A DNA stretch of 64,000 nucleotides, from the NCBI RefSeq assembly GCF_014654675.1, contig NZ_BNBC01000001.1:274129-338128 (forward strand), written 5' to 3'. Positions 1 to 8,434 of the stretch are shown here, piece after piece. The notes under the pieces are model-generated. The model had not been told where the DNA came from, searched no databases, and saw only the letters and a list, made by a program, of their open reading frames with translations. This DNA comes from Streptomyces spiralis (GTDB lineage: Bacteria; Actinomycetota; Actinomycetes; Streptomycetales; Streptomycetaceae). The first letter of the stretch is position 1. Each line of letters starts with the position of its first letter. The translations under genes were made by a program, and so were the position numbers.

Positions 1-667
1 TCTCCTGCGCGGGCGAGGCGCCCGCCTCGGCCATGTGGTAGCCGGAGATCGAGATGGTGTTCCACTTCGGGATCTCGGCCTTGCAGTACTTGAAGATGTC
101 CGCGATCAGCCGGAGCGACGGCTTGGGCGGGAAGATGTACGTCCCGCGCGCGATGTACTCCTTGAGCACGTCGTTCTGGATCGTGCCGGTCAGCTTGTCC
201 GCCGGCACGCCCTGCTCCTCGGCGACCAGTTGGTAGAGCAGGAGCAGCAGCGCGGCGGGGGCGTTGATCGTCATCGACGTGGAGACCTTGTCCAGCGGGA
301 TCCCGCCGAACAGCACCCGCATGTCGTCGACCGAGTCGATGGCGACGCCGACCTTGCCGACCTCGCCGTGCGCGATCGGCGCGTCGGAGTCGTGGCCCAT
401 CTGGGTGGGCAGGTCGAAGGCGACCGACAGACCCATCGTGCCGTGCGCGATGAGCTCCTTGTACCGGGCGTTGGACTCCGCCGCCGTACCGAAGCCGGCG
501 TACTGGCGCATCGTCCACGGCCGGCCCGTGTACATCGTCGGGTACACGCCACGCGTGAACGGGAACGACCCCGGCTCACCCAGCTTCGCCGCCGGGTCCC
601 AGCCCTCCAGGGCGTCCGGCCCGTAGACCGGCTCGATGGGCAGCCCGGACTCCGACTCGCGCGCCAT
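1..667 (-). CDS. acyl-CoA mutase large subunit, methylmalonyl-CoA mutase family (N-terminal 222 residues, runs off left edge)
   Basis: The N-terminal half of the catalytic TIM barrel of an adenosylcobalamin-dependent acyl-CoA mutase is visible. Family landmarks are [20 protein letters not shown] (about residues 46-65), [37 protein letters not shown] and [15 protein letters not shown]. These enzymes interconvert branched and linear acyl-CoAs such as methylmalonyl-CoA and succinyl-CoA. The FGTAAESN signature is closer to the methylmalonyl/isobutyryl type with a detached B12 domain than to classic MutB, but the C-terminus is outside the window, so substrate and domain makeup stay open. The ATG start follows a GGAGG box 6 nt upstream. 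A stand-alone B12-binding small subunit (56554-56970) lies in the same window and could be its partner. That pairing is inference. Confidence 0.9.
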   Translation of the reverse strand, partial: MARESESGLPIEPVYGPDALEGWDPAAKLGEPGSFPFTRGVYPTMYTGRPWTMRQYAGFGTAAESNARYKELIAHGTMGLSVAFDLPTQMGHDSDAPIAHGEVGKVGVAIDSVDDMRVLFGGIPLDKVSTSMTINAPAALLLLLYQLVAEEQGVPADKLTGTIQNDVLKEYIARGTYIFPPKPSLRLIADIFKYCKAEIPKWNTISISGYHMAEAGASPAQE

Positions 668-980
668 GGTGTGTGCCTCCGCGTTCTTGTTACTCGCCAG
701 TTACTCGCCGGTATCCCGATCCTCGCCACGGACTGTAGCCGCGGCCGTGCGCCGGGTGGAGTGCCCCACGCTGGGACCTTGCTCACAGACCTGTTCGGCC
801 CGCTGTTCGCCACACCGTGCGGCCCGCCGAGCGGCCCGCTGTTCGCCACGCCTCCCATCACGCTTTCGGGGACGGGCTCCGCCTTCCAGCGTGCCCCCTG
901 GTTCACGGTCGGTCACCCGTGGGGAGACATCCGGTGTACTTCCGGACCACGGCGACTCGACAGCCACGACGGGGGGCGGT
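668..980. other. intergenic region with a 17-bp direct repeat
   Basis: This 313-bp gap separates the divergent acyl-CoA mutase and L,D-transpeptidase genes and should hold both promoters. It contains two exact copies of GGCCCGCTGTTCGCCAC (797-813 and 833-849), 36 bp apart. I see no coding potential beyond shadow frames. Confidence 0.5.
797..849. repeat. two exact 17-bp direct repeats
   Basis: GGCCCGCTGTTCGCCAC occurs at 797-813 and again at 833-849. A shorter CTGTTCGGCC precedes the first copy. They lie between two divergent starts, so they could bind a regulator or be a local duplication. Confidence 0.6.
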
Positions 981-1916
981 ATGCGCATCGGAGACATCAG
1001 GAGATCGGGCGTCGCCGTGGCGGCGGCCGTGGCGCTGGCCGCGGTGTGCGCATGCACGGTGCAGGCCCCCGGCGCGGGCTCCGGATCGGGAACCGGCGCG
1101 GGAGGGGACGGTGGCGGACACCGCGGGCCGGTGCACATCGAGATCCCCACCACCAGCCCGCCCGGCGACCGCGCCTCCACCGACGACAGACCGGGCGGCG
1201 CGACTCCGGGGACGGCCCGCGGAGCCGGAACCACACCGGGCACGGCCCCGGGCAGCACGCCCGGCCGGGCGCCGAGCGCGCCCGCGCCCGTCCTGTGGTC
1301 CCGCGGTGACAGCGGCAGCGGCGTCCGCGAGCTCCAGGCCCGCCTGCGTCAGGTCGCCTGGCTGTTCGACGGCCCGACGGGGACGTACGACGATCTGACG
1401 GAGCAGGCGGTCAAGGGCTTCCAGGGCAAGCGGGGCCTGCCGACGACGGGACGGACCGACACCGTCACCTGGCAGCGACTGCTCGCCATGTCGCACGAGC
1501 CGGGCAAGTGGGAGCTGTACCTGATGGGCGGTCAGCCGGCCGGCGCGCCGGACCCGCGCTGTCTGACCGGCCGGGTGCTGTGCATCGACAAGACCAGCCG
1601 GACGCTGCGCTGGATGGTCGGCGGACGGACTCTCTCGACGGTGTCGGTGCGGTTCGGCACCCAGTACACACCCACCCGGGAAGGTGTGTTCACGGTCTAC
1701 TGGAAGTCACGCCACCATGTGTCGACGCTCTACCACTCCCCCATGCCGTACGCGATGTTCTTCAGTGGCGGCCAAGCCGTGCACTACTCCTACGACTTCG
1801 CGGCCCGGGGTTACGCCGGTGGCTCGCACGGCTGCGTCAACGTACGGGACGAGGCGGCCATCGCGCAGCTGTTCGCACAGGTGAGGGTGGGGGACAAGGT
1901 CGTCGTGCACTGGTGA
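981..1916 (+). CDS. exported L,D-transpeptidase with peptidoglycan-binding domain
   Basis: This 311-residue exported cell-wall enzyme forms 3-3 peptidoglycan cross-links (or attaches proteins) outside the membrane. Residues 1-25 are a signal sequence ending in VCAC, a possible but atypical lipobox with Cys at -2. A Gly/Thr/Pro-rich linker follows to about residue 100. Then comes a PG_binding_1 repeat (about 104-175, SGVRELQARL and VKGFQGKRGLPTTG) and a YkuD domain (about 200-311). The YkuD signature SHGCVN is at 282-287 with catalytic Cys285; the upstream family His is probably in AVHYSYD. The ATG at 981 was chosen because an in-frame upstream extension has no signal-peptide character and lies in the repeat-bearing intergenic region. 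The gene stands alone. Confidence 0.9.
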   Translation: MRIGDIRRSGVAVAAAVALAAVCACTVQAPGAGSGSGTGAGGDGGGHRGPVHIEIPTTSPPGDRASTDDRPGGATPGTARGAGTTPGTAPGSTPGRAPSAPAPVLWSRGDSGSGVRELQARLRQVAWLFDGPTGTYDDLTEQAVKGFQGKRGLPTTGRTDTVTWQRLLAMSHEPGKWELYLMGGQPAGAPDPRCLTGRVLCIDKTSRTLRWMVGGRTLSTVSVRFGTQYTPTREGVFTVYWKSRHHVSTLYHSPMPYAMFFSGGQAVHYSYDFAARGYAGGSHGCVNVRDEAAIAQLFAQVRVGDKVVVHW

Positions 1917-2155
1917 CGCCGGAGAGGCCGACCATACGTCGACGGGCGTGCGGAGAGCGCGAGGAGTGAGGCGGGGCGCGGGCGGGACCGGGGGAACGTG
2001 TCCCGCCCGCGCCACATGCACGAGCCGTGGGTACGGGGGGAACCCCGGCTCCGTGCGACGGCCGATGACCAGTCGGCTCACTTAGTACTGCGCTGCGGCC
2101 GCCGAAAACGTCACACCCCGCGGAGAAAAAATTTCAGGGCGTACGAAAGCGCAGG

Positions 2156-3367
2156 TCAGTGGCGTGCGGTCGTCGCTGCCGGAGAGGTGGATGCCGCAGG
2201 GGACGCGGTCGGAGCCGGGGTCGGGGACGCGGTCGGCGACTGCTCCGCCGGGAGCGGCGGGCGCAGGGGCGCGAAGTCGGCGGCGTCGGTCGCGGGTCGG
2301 CCGGCGCCTATGTGACCGCCGTCGTCTTCACCGCCCTTGTTGCCCTTGCCGCCCTGCCCGCCTCGGCCGTCCTGGCCACTCCCACTGTCCGTGCCGCCGG
2401 TACCGCCGGTACCGCCGGTGCCGCCCTTACCGCCTGTGTGGCCCTTCCCGTCACCGCCATCGTTGTCGTCCTGGCCGCTGCCGCCTCCCTGGGCGGAGCC
2501 GCGGCCGTCGGCGGTCTCGAGGACGCCCTTGCAGTACGTCCACACGTGCGAGGAGCCGCCGGCCGCTCCCTCCAGGACGTGCTTGCGGTCGGCGTCCAGG
2601 CTCTTGCCGTCGCGCAGGTCGCGGCAGGCGGAGGCCAGACGGCTCCAGCGGCTGCCCGAGTCGGCGCCCTGCCCGCCGCCCGGCCCGGCGGTTGCGCCGG
2701 TTCCGGGGCTGCTGTCGCCGTCACGGCCGGTGTTCCCGGCGTCGGCACCGGACGGGCCGGCCGGTGAGCCTCCGGGCGTCGAGGCGCCCGGCCCACCGCC
2801 CTGCGCGGCTCCCGGGACGCCGCCGGGGGAGCCGTCCGGCGAGGACGAGGCCGGCGAACTGTCATGCGTCGCCCGGTCCGAGACGGACGCGGCGGGGGTG
2901 GGCGCGCCGCCGCCGAACGGGGTCGGCAGCACACCGGTCGTGGCCGCCGCGACCCCGCCGACCGCTCCCGCGGCCAGCGCGGCGGACACGGCGAGGCGCA
3001 GGGGGCGGCCCCAACTCCGGCGCCCGGCCTGCCGGTTACGCCCGGCATGCCCGGTTCGCCGGAAACGACCACCGTCTGCCGGGGTGTGCGCGTGCGCATC
3101 GACGCGATCGATACGGACGGCTCCGGCGTCGGCCTGTTCGGCGCGCGCCTTGCGGAAGGCGGCGAGCGCGGCGGCCTCGCCGGGAAGTTCGGCGTCGTCC
3201 GCGGACGACGGCTCGGCCTGCGGTTCGGCGGCCAGTGCGTACAGTGCCGCGGCGAGTCGTTCGGCCTGGTCACGGACGGTCTCGTCGACGGTGTCCAGAG
3301 GCTCCCCGCGCAGTAGACGCTCCGCCGTGTCGGGGTCCAGCCAGTGGTACTGCTCGTCGGCCATCAC
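2156..3367 (-). CDS. Gly/Ser-rich single-pass membrane protein coupled to the upstream ECF sigma factor
   Basis: This protein has about 402 residues. The cytoplasmic N-terminal part (about 1-125) carries YHWLDPDTAERLLRGEPLD, followed by one hydrophobic segment (RLAVSAALAAGAVGGVAAAT). A long Gly/Pro/Ser/Thr low-complexity outer region holds one ordered patch with two Cys (SACRDLRDG and WTYCKGVLE), then many GGTGGTGGT-like repeats. The start overlaps the stop of the sigma gene: GTG at 3367 (GTGA overlap) or ATG at 3364 (TGATG). The two are therefore translationally coupled. Position and topology suggest a membrane partner or anti-sigma role, but I see no zinc-binding HxxxCxxC anti-sigma motif, so the function is unknown. 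Confidence 0.8.
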   Translation of the reverse strand: MMADEQYHWLDPDTAERLLRGEPLDTVDETVRDQAERLAAALYALAAEPQAEPSSADDAELPGEAAALAAFRKARAEQADAGAVRIDRVDAHAHTPADGGRFRRTGHAGRNRQAGRRSWGRPLRLAVSAALAAGAVGGVAAATTGVLPTPFGGGAPTPAASVSDRATHDSSPASSSPDGSPGGVPGAAQGGGPGASTPGGSPAGPSGADAGNTGRDGDSSPGTGATAGPGGGQGADSGSRWSRLASACRDLRDGKSLDADRKHVLEGAAGGSSHVWTYCKGVLETADGRGSAQGGGSGQDDNDGGDGKGHTGGKGGTGGTGGTGGTDSGSGQDGRGGQGGKGNKGGEDDGGHIGAGRPATDAADFAPLRPPLPAEQSPTASPTPAPTASPAASTSPAATTARH

Positions 3368-4095
3368 ATGTCCTTCTGCGTCCGGGCGCGTATATGCGTC
3401 ACACCGGCGGACGTCACCGCGGGGCCGCGCGGTTCTCGTGGGGGCGGCAGCGCGTCGAGCGCGCCGACGGATTCCGGATCGTCGCCGAGCAGCTCGGCGA
3501 GGCGCTTCAGGCCGCGGTGCGCGGCGGTGCGTACGGCGCCCGGGCGCTTGCCGAGCGTCTCGGCGGCGGTCTTGGCGTCCAGGCCCACGACCACGCGCAA
3601 CACGACGGCCTCGGCCTGGTCCTGGGGCAGCCGGGCGATGAGCGAGAGGGTGCGGTCGGTGGCGAGGGACTCCATGGCCTCCCCCGCGGTGTCCGACTCG
3701 GCCGCCTTGCCGGTCAGTTCCGTTTCGTCACCGCCTATCGCCGGGCGGCGGCCGCGCATGCGTATGTGGTCCAGTGCGCGGTTGCGAGCGATCCGGGCGG
3801 CCCAGCCGCGGAAGCGGTCCGCGTCTCCGCTGAAGCGCTCCAGGTCCCGGGCGATCTGCAACCAGGCCTCGGACGCCACGTCCTCGGCGTCGGGGTCGCC
3901 GACCAGTGTGCGTACGTATCCGAGCAGCCGCGGGTGCACGGCACGGTACACAGTCCGGAACGCGGTCTCGTCCCCGTCCTGTGCCGCAAGCACCGCGGCG
4001 GTCAGCTCCGCGTCGTCCCCCAGCACCCCGTGGTTCCTCAGTAGATCGAGCAGGATCGTTGCGGCATCGCGGCCGACGTTGTGTGCGGTGATCAT
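3364..4095 (-). CDS. ECF-family RNA polymerase sigma factor (copy 1)
   Basis: This 243-residue group-4 sigma factor has a region 2 of about residues 45-125 (AFRTVYRAVHPRLLGYVRTL, DAEDVASEAWLQIARDL, FRGWAARIARNRALDHIR) and a region 4 of about 165-225 (IARLPQDQAEAVVLRVVVG, GKRPGAVRTAAHRGLKRLAE). It directs RNA polymerase to a specific promoter set. It is clearly paralogous to the sigma factor at 4435-5127, sharing AEDVASEAWL.IARDL and GKRPGAVRT.AHRGL. ATG 4095 has a GGAAG box. The stop overlaps the start of the membrane protein gene at 3367, so the two form an operon. Confidence 0.92.
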   Translation of the reverse strand: MITAHNVGRDAATILLDLLRNHGVLGDDAELTAAVLAAQDGDETAFRTVYRAVHPRLLGYVRTLVGDPDAEDVASEAWLQIARDLERFSGDADRFRGWAARIARNRALDHIRMRGRRPAIGGDETELTGKAAESDTAGEAMESLATDRTLSLIARLPQDQAEAVVLRVVVGLDAKTAAETLGKRPGAVRTAAHRGLKRLAELLGDDPESVGALDALPPPREPRGPAVTSAGVTHIRARTQKDM

Positions 4096-4434
4096 GCATC
4101 TTCCGCGCCCGGCGCGAAAGGCACGTTACGGCCTGAAACCGCCTCTCGTCCATGACGGTACAACGCGCAACTAACTGATCGGGTGTGCGGTGTGACAGAA
4201 AACGCACTCACGGCGCTGTAGGGAGTACGGGCCGCCGCGCGGCCCGTGCCGCGCGACGGCCGGGGCCTCTCCTGTGGGGGGTGGCGGCCCCGGCCGTTGC
4301 CTCGGCGGCACGGTGCACGGAAGTGACACAGGGTCAGCCCGGCCTGCCGCCACCCCTGACCACGCCGCCTCTGCCGTTCCCGCCCGGTCTCCTCTGTGCT
4401 TCCGGCTCGTGTGTCGTCGGCCGTGGCGCGCCGT
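4096..4434. other. intergenic region between the paralogous sigma genes
   Basis: The 339 bp hold the 3' side of sigma copy 2 and the promoter side of sigma copy 1. I find no ORF with Streptomyces codon bias and no clear terminator. The stretch at 4168-4210 is locally less GC-rich and is the most likely promoter site, but no convincing -35/-10 pair can be named. Confidence 0.4.
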
Positions 4435-5127
4435 TCACTCCGGCTCCCCCGGCGCCGAGGGATCCCCCTTCGTCGCAGCCGGCGCACCGATCAGGGCGGC
4501 CAGCCGTCTCAGTCCCCGGTGCGCGGACGTGCGCACCGCGCCGGGGCGCTTGCCGAGGACCCGGGCCGCCGAGGGACCGTCGAGGCCGGCGACGACCCGC
4601 AGCAGCACCGCCTCCGCCTGGTCGCGCGGCAGGGAACGGACCAGTTCGAGGGCGCGCTCGGTGGAGAGGGACTCCAACGCCTGCTCGTACGTGTTCTGGG
4701 GCCCGGGCAGTTCCAGCACGTCCTGCTCCAGCGCCGTCGACCGGGGCCGTACACGCACGCGTCGCAGATGGTCCAGGGCGCGGTGCCGGGCGATCGTCGC
4801 CGTCCATCCCCGGAAGCCGGCCCCGTCCCCCTTGAACCGGCCCAAATCCCTGGCGATCTCCAGCCACGCCTCGGACGCCACGTCCTCGGCGTCGTCGCCG
4901 ACGATCCCGCGGAGATAGCCGAGCAGACCGGGCTGCACCATCCGGTACGCCACCGCGAAGGCGCTCTCGTCGCCCTCCTGGGCACGCGCCACGGCCGCGC
5001 CCAGCTCCCCGTCGTGCGCCCTTGCGCGGCGGGGTTCCCCTCCCTGGCCCAACACTGACCTCGTTCGCACCCAGTGCGGCACGGGCTCTGCCGAACCCGC
5101 GTCGCGCCACACGACCGCCGTGCGCAC
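4435..5127 (-). CDS. ECF-family RNA polymerase sigma factor (copy 2)
   Basis: This 230-residue sigma factor has region 2 (AFAVAYRMVQPGLLGYLRGI, DDAEDVASEAWLEIARDLGR, FRGWTATIARHRALDHLRR) and region 4 (VRSLPRDQAEAVLLRVVAGL, GKRPGAVRTSAHRGLRRLAA). It resembles the neighbouring sigma at 3364-4095 throughout both regions, which points to a tandem duplication. Unlike copy 1 it has no coupled downstream membrane protein. The first roughly 40 residues are poorly conserved, so the GTG at 5127 is only the longest reasonable start; a later start before the HDGELGAAV segment is possible. Confidence 0.88.
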   Translation of the reverse strand: MRTAVVWRDAGSAEPVPHWVRTRSVLGQGGEPRRARAHDGELGAAVARAQEGDESAFAVAYRMVQPGLLGYLRGIVGDDAEDVASEAWLEIARDLGRFKGDGAGFRGWTATIARHRALDHLRRVRVRPRSTALEQDVLELPGPQNTYEQALESLSTERALELVRSLPRDQAEAVLLRVVAGLDGPSAARVLGKRPGAVRTSAHRGLRRLAALIGAPAATKGDPSAPGEPE

Positions 5128-5296
5128 GGCCCATGGTCATCAGCGTCGGTCCGCACAGAAGTGTCACAGGGAGCGGGTCGTTGATGTTCGACGGCCCGCC
5201 GCGCGGACGGCTGACGGAACCGCCACCGCGGACCGGTCGGGGTCCCGCACCACTCGGGGCCCCGGCCGGTCGGTCAACCGGCCCCGGGCCGGTTCG

Positions 5297-5713
5297 TCAG
5301 TCGCGCGGGCCGCCGCGCCCCGCCATGGCGTCCAGGCAGAGCAGCCGCAGGGACCCGTGGCCCGCGAAGCACCGACGCGACTCGTCGATCGGGTCCCACA
5401 GCCGCCCGTCCACGGTGCGGATCCAGTGCTCGCCGCCGGAGGCCCACCACTCGGCCCCGGCCTCGCGGACGATCACCTCACCGGCGTACGCCCCGAAACC
5501 GCGCAGCACGCTCTCCACGGCGGGGTACGGCGTGCCCTCACGGCGGAGCTCGTCGATCACCCGGTCGACCCGCCACAGGCTCCGCGCCGAGTAGTCCAGG
5601 CGCAGCCGGGCGCCCTCGCGCATCGCCGCCACGGTGTCCGCCGCCCACCGCACCGGTCTGGTGGCGGCGTGCGGCCTGGTCTGCTGCTGAGTCGTCACAT
5701 GCTGCGCTGTCAC
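5297..5713 (-). CDS. conserved hypothetical protein, about 138 residues
   Basis: I do not recognise this small soluble protein. It has no signal peptide or membrane segment. The middle and end carry ordered, aromatic-rich sequence: LRLDYSARSLWRVDRVIDEL, YPAVESVLRGFGAYAGEVIV and EWWASGGEHWIRTVDGRLWD. The latter style resembles the small Streptomyces proteins annotated only by DUF numbers. The GTG start at 5713 has no obvious ribosome binding site, and a GTG at about 5698 is an alternative. It sits alone between a sigma gene and another unknown gene, both on the same strand. Confidence 0.7.
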   Translation of the reverse strand: MTAQHVTTQQQTRPHAATRPVRWAADTVAAMREGARLRLDYSARSLWRVDRVIDELRREGTPYPAVESVLRGFGAYAGEVIVREAGAEWWASGGEHWIRTVDGRLWDPIDESRRCFAGHGSLRLLCLDAMAGRGGPRD

Positions 5714-5854
5714 ATAGGGAAGAGCGAGGGCGGCACGGTTTCCGTCACCCGGATCCGCTCGTTTCCGGCAACCGGCGCACGACCCCCGCAGACCCCCCGC
5801 ACCGCACCCTCACGACGCTCACAGAGCGAGGGACCTGTCGGACCCGTCAGCGGT

Positions 5855-6415
5855 TCACACCCGGCCGCGGGCACGGCGTGAGACCACCGCCCGCAGGACA
5901 CGACGCCCTTCGGTGGAGACCTCCAGGGCCTGGCGCAGCCCTGCGGGCCCGCGTCCGGCGAGGAGTTCGAGGACGGTGATCTGGCGCCGGAGTTCGGCGG
6001 CGACCAGTGGGGACATGCCGTCCGTGCGGCCCTCGCGGCGGGAGTCGACGGAGGCGGGGTCCTCGGCCGGGTCCAGCAGCCGGTGGATCTGGAGGGAGGC
6101 GACCGAGCAGGCGTCGGCCCACAGCCGTACCTCTCCGGCGGTCCGGCCGGCCGGCGCGGCGGCGAGCATGCGGCGGGCCAGCAGCGCGGCCTCGTCCTCG
6201 TCCGGCCCCTCCGGGCAGGCCGCGTCGAGCGCGCCGCGCGCCTGTTCCAGCCGGTCGGCCCAGTCGCCGTCGCGGCCCTCCGCGAGGGTGCCCCACAGCG
6301 GCCGCAGCACCTCGTCGTCCCCGCCGAGCAGCGGTACGCACCGGTCCAGACAAGCCAGCCCGCTGGCGGCCAGTCCGCGCTCGTCGGCCTGCGCGATCAG
6401 TTCCACCAGGCTCAT
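5855..6415 (-). CDS. conserved hypothetical soluble protein, 186 residues
   Basis: This is an Ala/Leu/Arg-rich helical protein beginning MSLVELIAQADERGLAASGL, with no motif I can assign. No membrane segment or signal peptide is visible. I chose ATG 6415 over the longer reading because GGGAGGGG lies just upstream and the upstream extension (GLGRRSGEGG) looks non-coding. Helical patches such as EVRLWADACSVASLQIHRLL suggest a compact all-alpha fold. The function is unknown. The gene is followed downstream by the 138-residue unknown gene on the same strand after a 141-bp gap. Confidence 0.75.
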   Translation of the reverse strand: MSLVELIAQADERGLAASGLACLDRCVPLLGGDDEVLRPLWGTLAEGRDGDWADRLEQARGALDAACPEGPDEDEAALLARRMLAAAPAGRTAGEVRLWADACSVASLQIHRLLDPAEDPASVDSRREGRTDGMSPLVAAELRRQITVLELLAGRGPAGLRQALEVSTEGRRVLRAVVSRRARGRV

Positions 6416-6583
6416 CCACGCCCCTCCCTCGCCAGAGCGGCGCCCCAGGCCCTTTCCGGCCACGGAACCCACCCTTCCCCTTACTGCGTGCGACCGCCCG
6501 GTAGTGTCACACGGCCGTCACGCTCAGTCGAGGGAGCTGCGGAAGAAAAGATTTCGGCCAAGCGGCGACCGCAGCCGCGACGC

Positions 6584-8236
6584 TCAGCCGAGCCGGCCCG
6601 CCAGCGCCTTGAAGTCCGTCCAGGACAGCTCCGGCTTCCCCGGGTCCCACAGCTTCTGGACGGTCGCCCGCAGCGGCATGCGGATGCCGGCTGCCACCTG
6701 GTCCTGTGTCTGGGCGTTCGGGCGGTCGCCCCAGACGGCGAAGATGCCGCCGAGGATCTGGGCGTCGTAGCGGGCGGGAACCGCTTGGGTGCCGCGCAGC
6801 ACCCGCGGGGTCCACAGTTCGTAGATCCGCTGCCCGGTCGGGTAGACGAAGGTCTGCGGCTGGCCGAGGACGTAGTAGAGGAACTCGTCGTTGTAGTTGA
6901 TCACCTTGCGGCCGGCGGCGAGGTACTCGGCCGGCGGCCGGGCGCCGATCTCCTTGCCGGTCCAGTAGGCGACCTCGATGTCCTTGGCGGGCTGCACCGA
7001 GGTGTTCCGGAAGAAGCCGTCGTTCCAGGCGCGCGGGGTGCGGTCGTGGTTGCGGACGGTGGCGGCGCGGTCGTTCAGCCAGCCGGTGGCCAGGTCGGCG
7101 ACGGTACCGCCGGGGCCGTAGGCCTTGCGCGCGGCGGCGGCCAGCTGCGGGTAGGAGGCGGCAGGGTCCCGCACGGTCAGCGCCTGGTACTCGTCACCGC
7201 CGAGGTGCCAGTAGCCGCCGGGGAAGACGCCCGCGAACTCGTCCAGGAGGTCGTCGACGATCTGCGCGGACTCGTCCTTGGAGATGTCGATCGCGCCGCG
7301 GGTCGGCACGCCGCTCGCGTTGCGCAGCTGGAGATCGGGGTGGGCGGCGATCACCGCGCCCAGGTGACCGGGCGAGTCGATCTCCGGCACGATGGTGATG
7401 TGCCGGCTCGTGGCCAGGTCGACGATCTGTTTGACCTGCGCCTTCGTGAGGTGGTTCGCCGAGACGATCTCCGGGTGGGTGTCGGACTGGATCCGGAAGG
7501 CCTGGTCGTCGGAGAAGTGCAGGCCGAGCTCGTTGTACTTCAGGTCGCCCAGCTCGCGTACGCGGTCCTCGATCCAGCCGACCGTGTACGGCTTGCGCGC
7601 GATGTCCAGCATGAAGCCGCGCCGCGGCTTGGCCGGCGCGTCGTTCACGACGCCCTCCGGTGCCGTGCCGCCGCCGTGCACCTCCTGCTTCAGGGTGCGG
7701 GTGCCGTAGAAGACGCCCGCGTCGGCCGGAGCGCTGATGGTGACCCGGCCACCGCGCACGGTCATGGTGTACGACTCCGGGTTGCCGCCCTCGCCGCCGC
7801 TCAGCGCCAGCCGTACGTCCCCGGAACGCACGTCGTTCTTCTCACCGGCGTACGACAGGCCCAGCTCGCCCGCGATCAGCTTCCCCTCGTCGGCCAGGGA
7901 CGCATCGCTCACCACGACCCGCTCACCGTGGGCCGGGCGCCAGCCGGGGCCGCGGGCCGCGGTGTGGGACCGCACGGCGGGGATGGTGCGCGGCGCCTGG
8001 GACAGCGGATAGCTGCGGCTCGGGCTGGGGCTGGTGCCTCCGGCGTCCGGGGCCGAGGGCGGGGACGACGCCTGTGACGCGGTGCGCGCCGAACCCGCCG
8101 GGGTCTCGTCACCCCCGGAGGCCCACAGACCGAGCCCGACACCGAGCCCGACCGTCAAGGCGAACGCCCCGCCGGCCAGCGCGTACCTGTGCTGCAGCTT
8201 TCGCGCCGGAGCCCGGCGCCGCCTGTGCTGACTCAC
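6584..8236 (-). CDS. glycoside hydrolase family 20 beta-N-acetylhexosaminidase, membrane-anchored or secreted
   Basis: This 550-residue exo-acting enzyme removes terminal GlcNAc/GalNAc from chitooligosaccharides, glycans or muropeptides outside the cell. After a basic N-terminus there is one hydrophobic segment (residues 17-40, YALAGGAFALTVGLGVGLGL) with no lipobox. A Ser/Pro-rich spacer, a GH20b-like N-terminal domain (about 85-180) and the catalytic TIM barrel follow. The catalytic pair is Asp348-Glu349 in WHLGGDEYQ, preceded by MLDIARKPYTVGWIEDRVRE and ITIVPEIDSPGHLGA, all family signatures. The start is GTG 8236. It lies alone; chitin or GlcNAc recycling is the likely role. Confidence 0.93.
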   Translation of the reverse strand: MSQHRRRRAPARKLQHRYALAGGAFALTVGLGVGLGLWASGGDETPAGSARTASQASSPPSAPDAGGTSPSPSRSYPLSQAPRTIPAVRSHTAARGPGWRPAHGERVVVSDASLADEGKLIAGELGLSYAGEKNDVRSGDVRLALSGGEGGNPESYTMTVRGGRVTISAPADAGVFYGTRTLKQEVHGGGTAPEGVVNDAPAKPRRGFMLDIARKPYTVGWIEDRVRELGDLKYNELGLHFSDDQAFRIQSDTHPEIVSANHLTKAQVKQIVDLATSRHITIVPEIDSPGHLGAVIAAHPDLQLRNASGVPTRGAIDISKDESAQIVDDLLDEFAGVFPGGYWHLGGDEYQALTVRDPAASYPQLAAAARKAYGPGGTVADLATGWLNDRAATVRNHDRTPRAWNDGFFRNTSVQPAKDIEVAYWTGKEIGARPPAEYLAAGRKVINYNDEFLYYVLGQPQTFVYPTGQRIYELWTPRVLRGTQAVPARYDAQILGGIFAVWGDRPNAQTQDQVAAGIRMPLRATVQKLWDPGKPELSWTDFKALAGRLG

Positions 8237-8434
8237 ACAGCCAACCTACGGCCCGCCCGCTCGCGGAGCGTCCACGAAGCGTTCTCAAACTCTGCCGTCC
8301 GAGTGAAATCCGGGCATCGACCGGACACATCATGAGCACGCCCGATAACGTAACGGCACATCTCCCACAAGATCCCCTGCCGACACACACGGCACGCCCA
8401 CAGGCGCCGCCGCATCCCACGCCGAGGACCCACG

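Noticed and set aside
2156..3367. Classical zinc anti-sigma factor downstream of ECF sigma copy 1
   Set aside because: The protein is membrane-bound and coupled to the sigma gene, but it has no HxxxCxxC motif, so only a possible partner role is stated.
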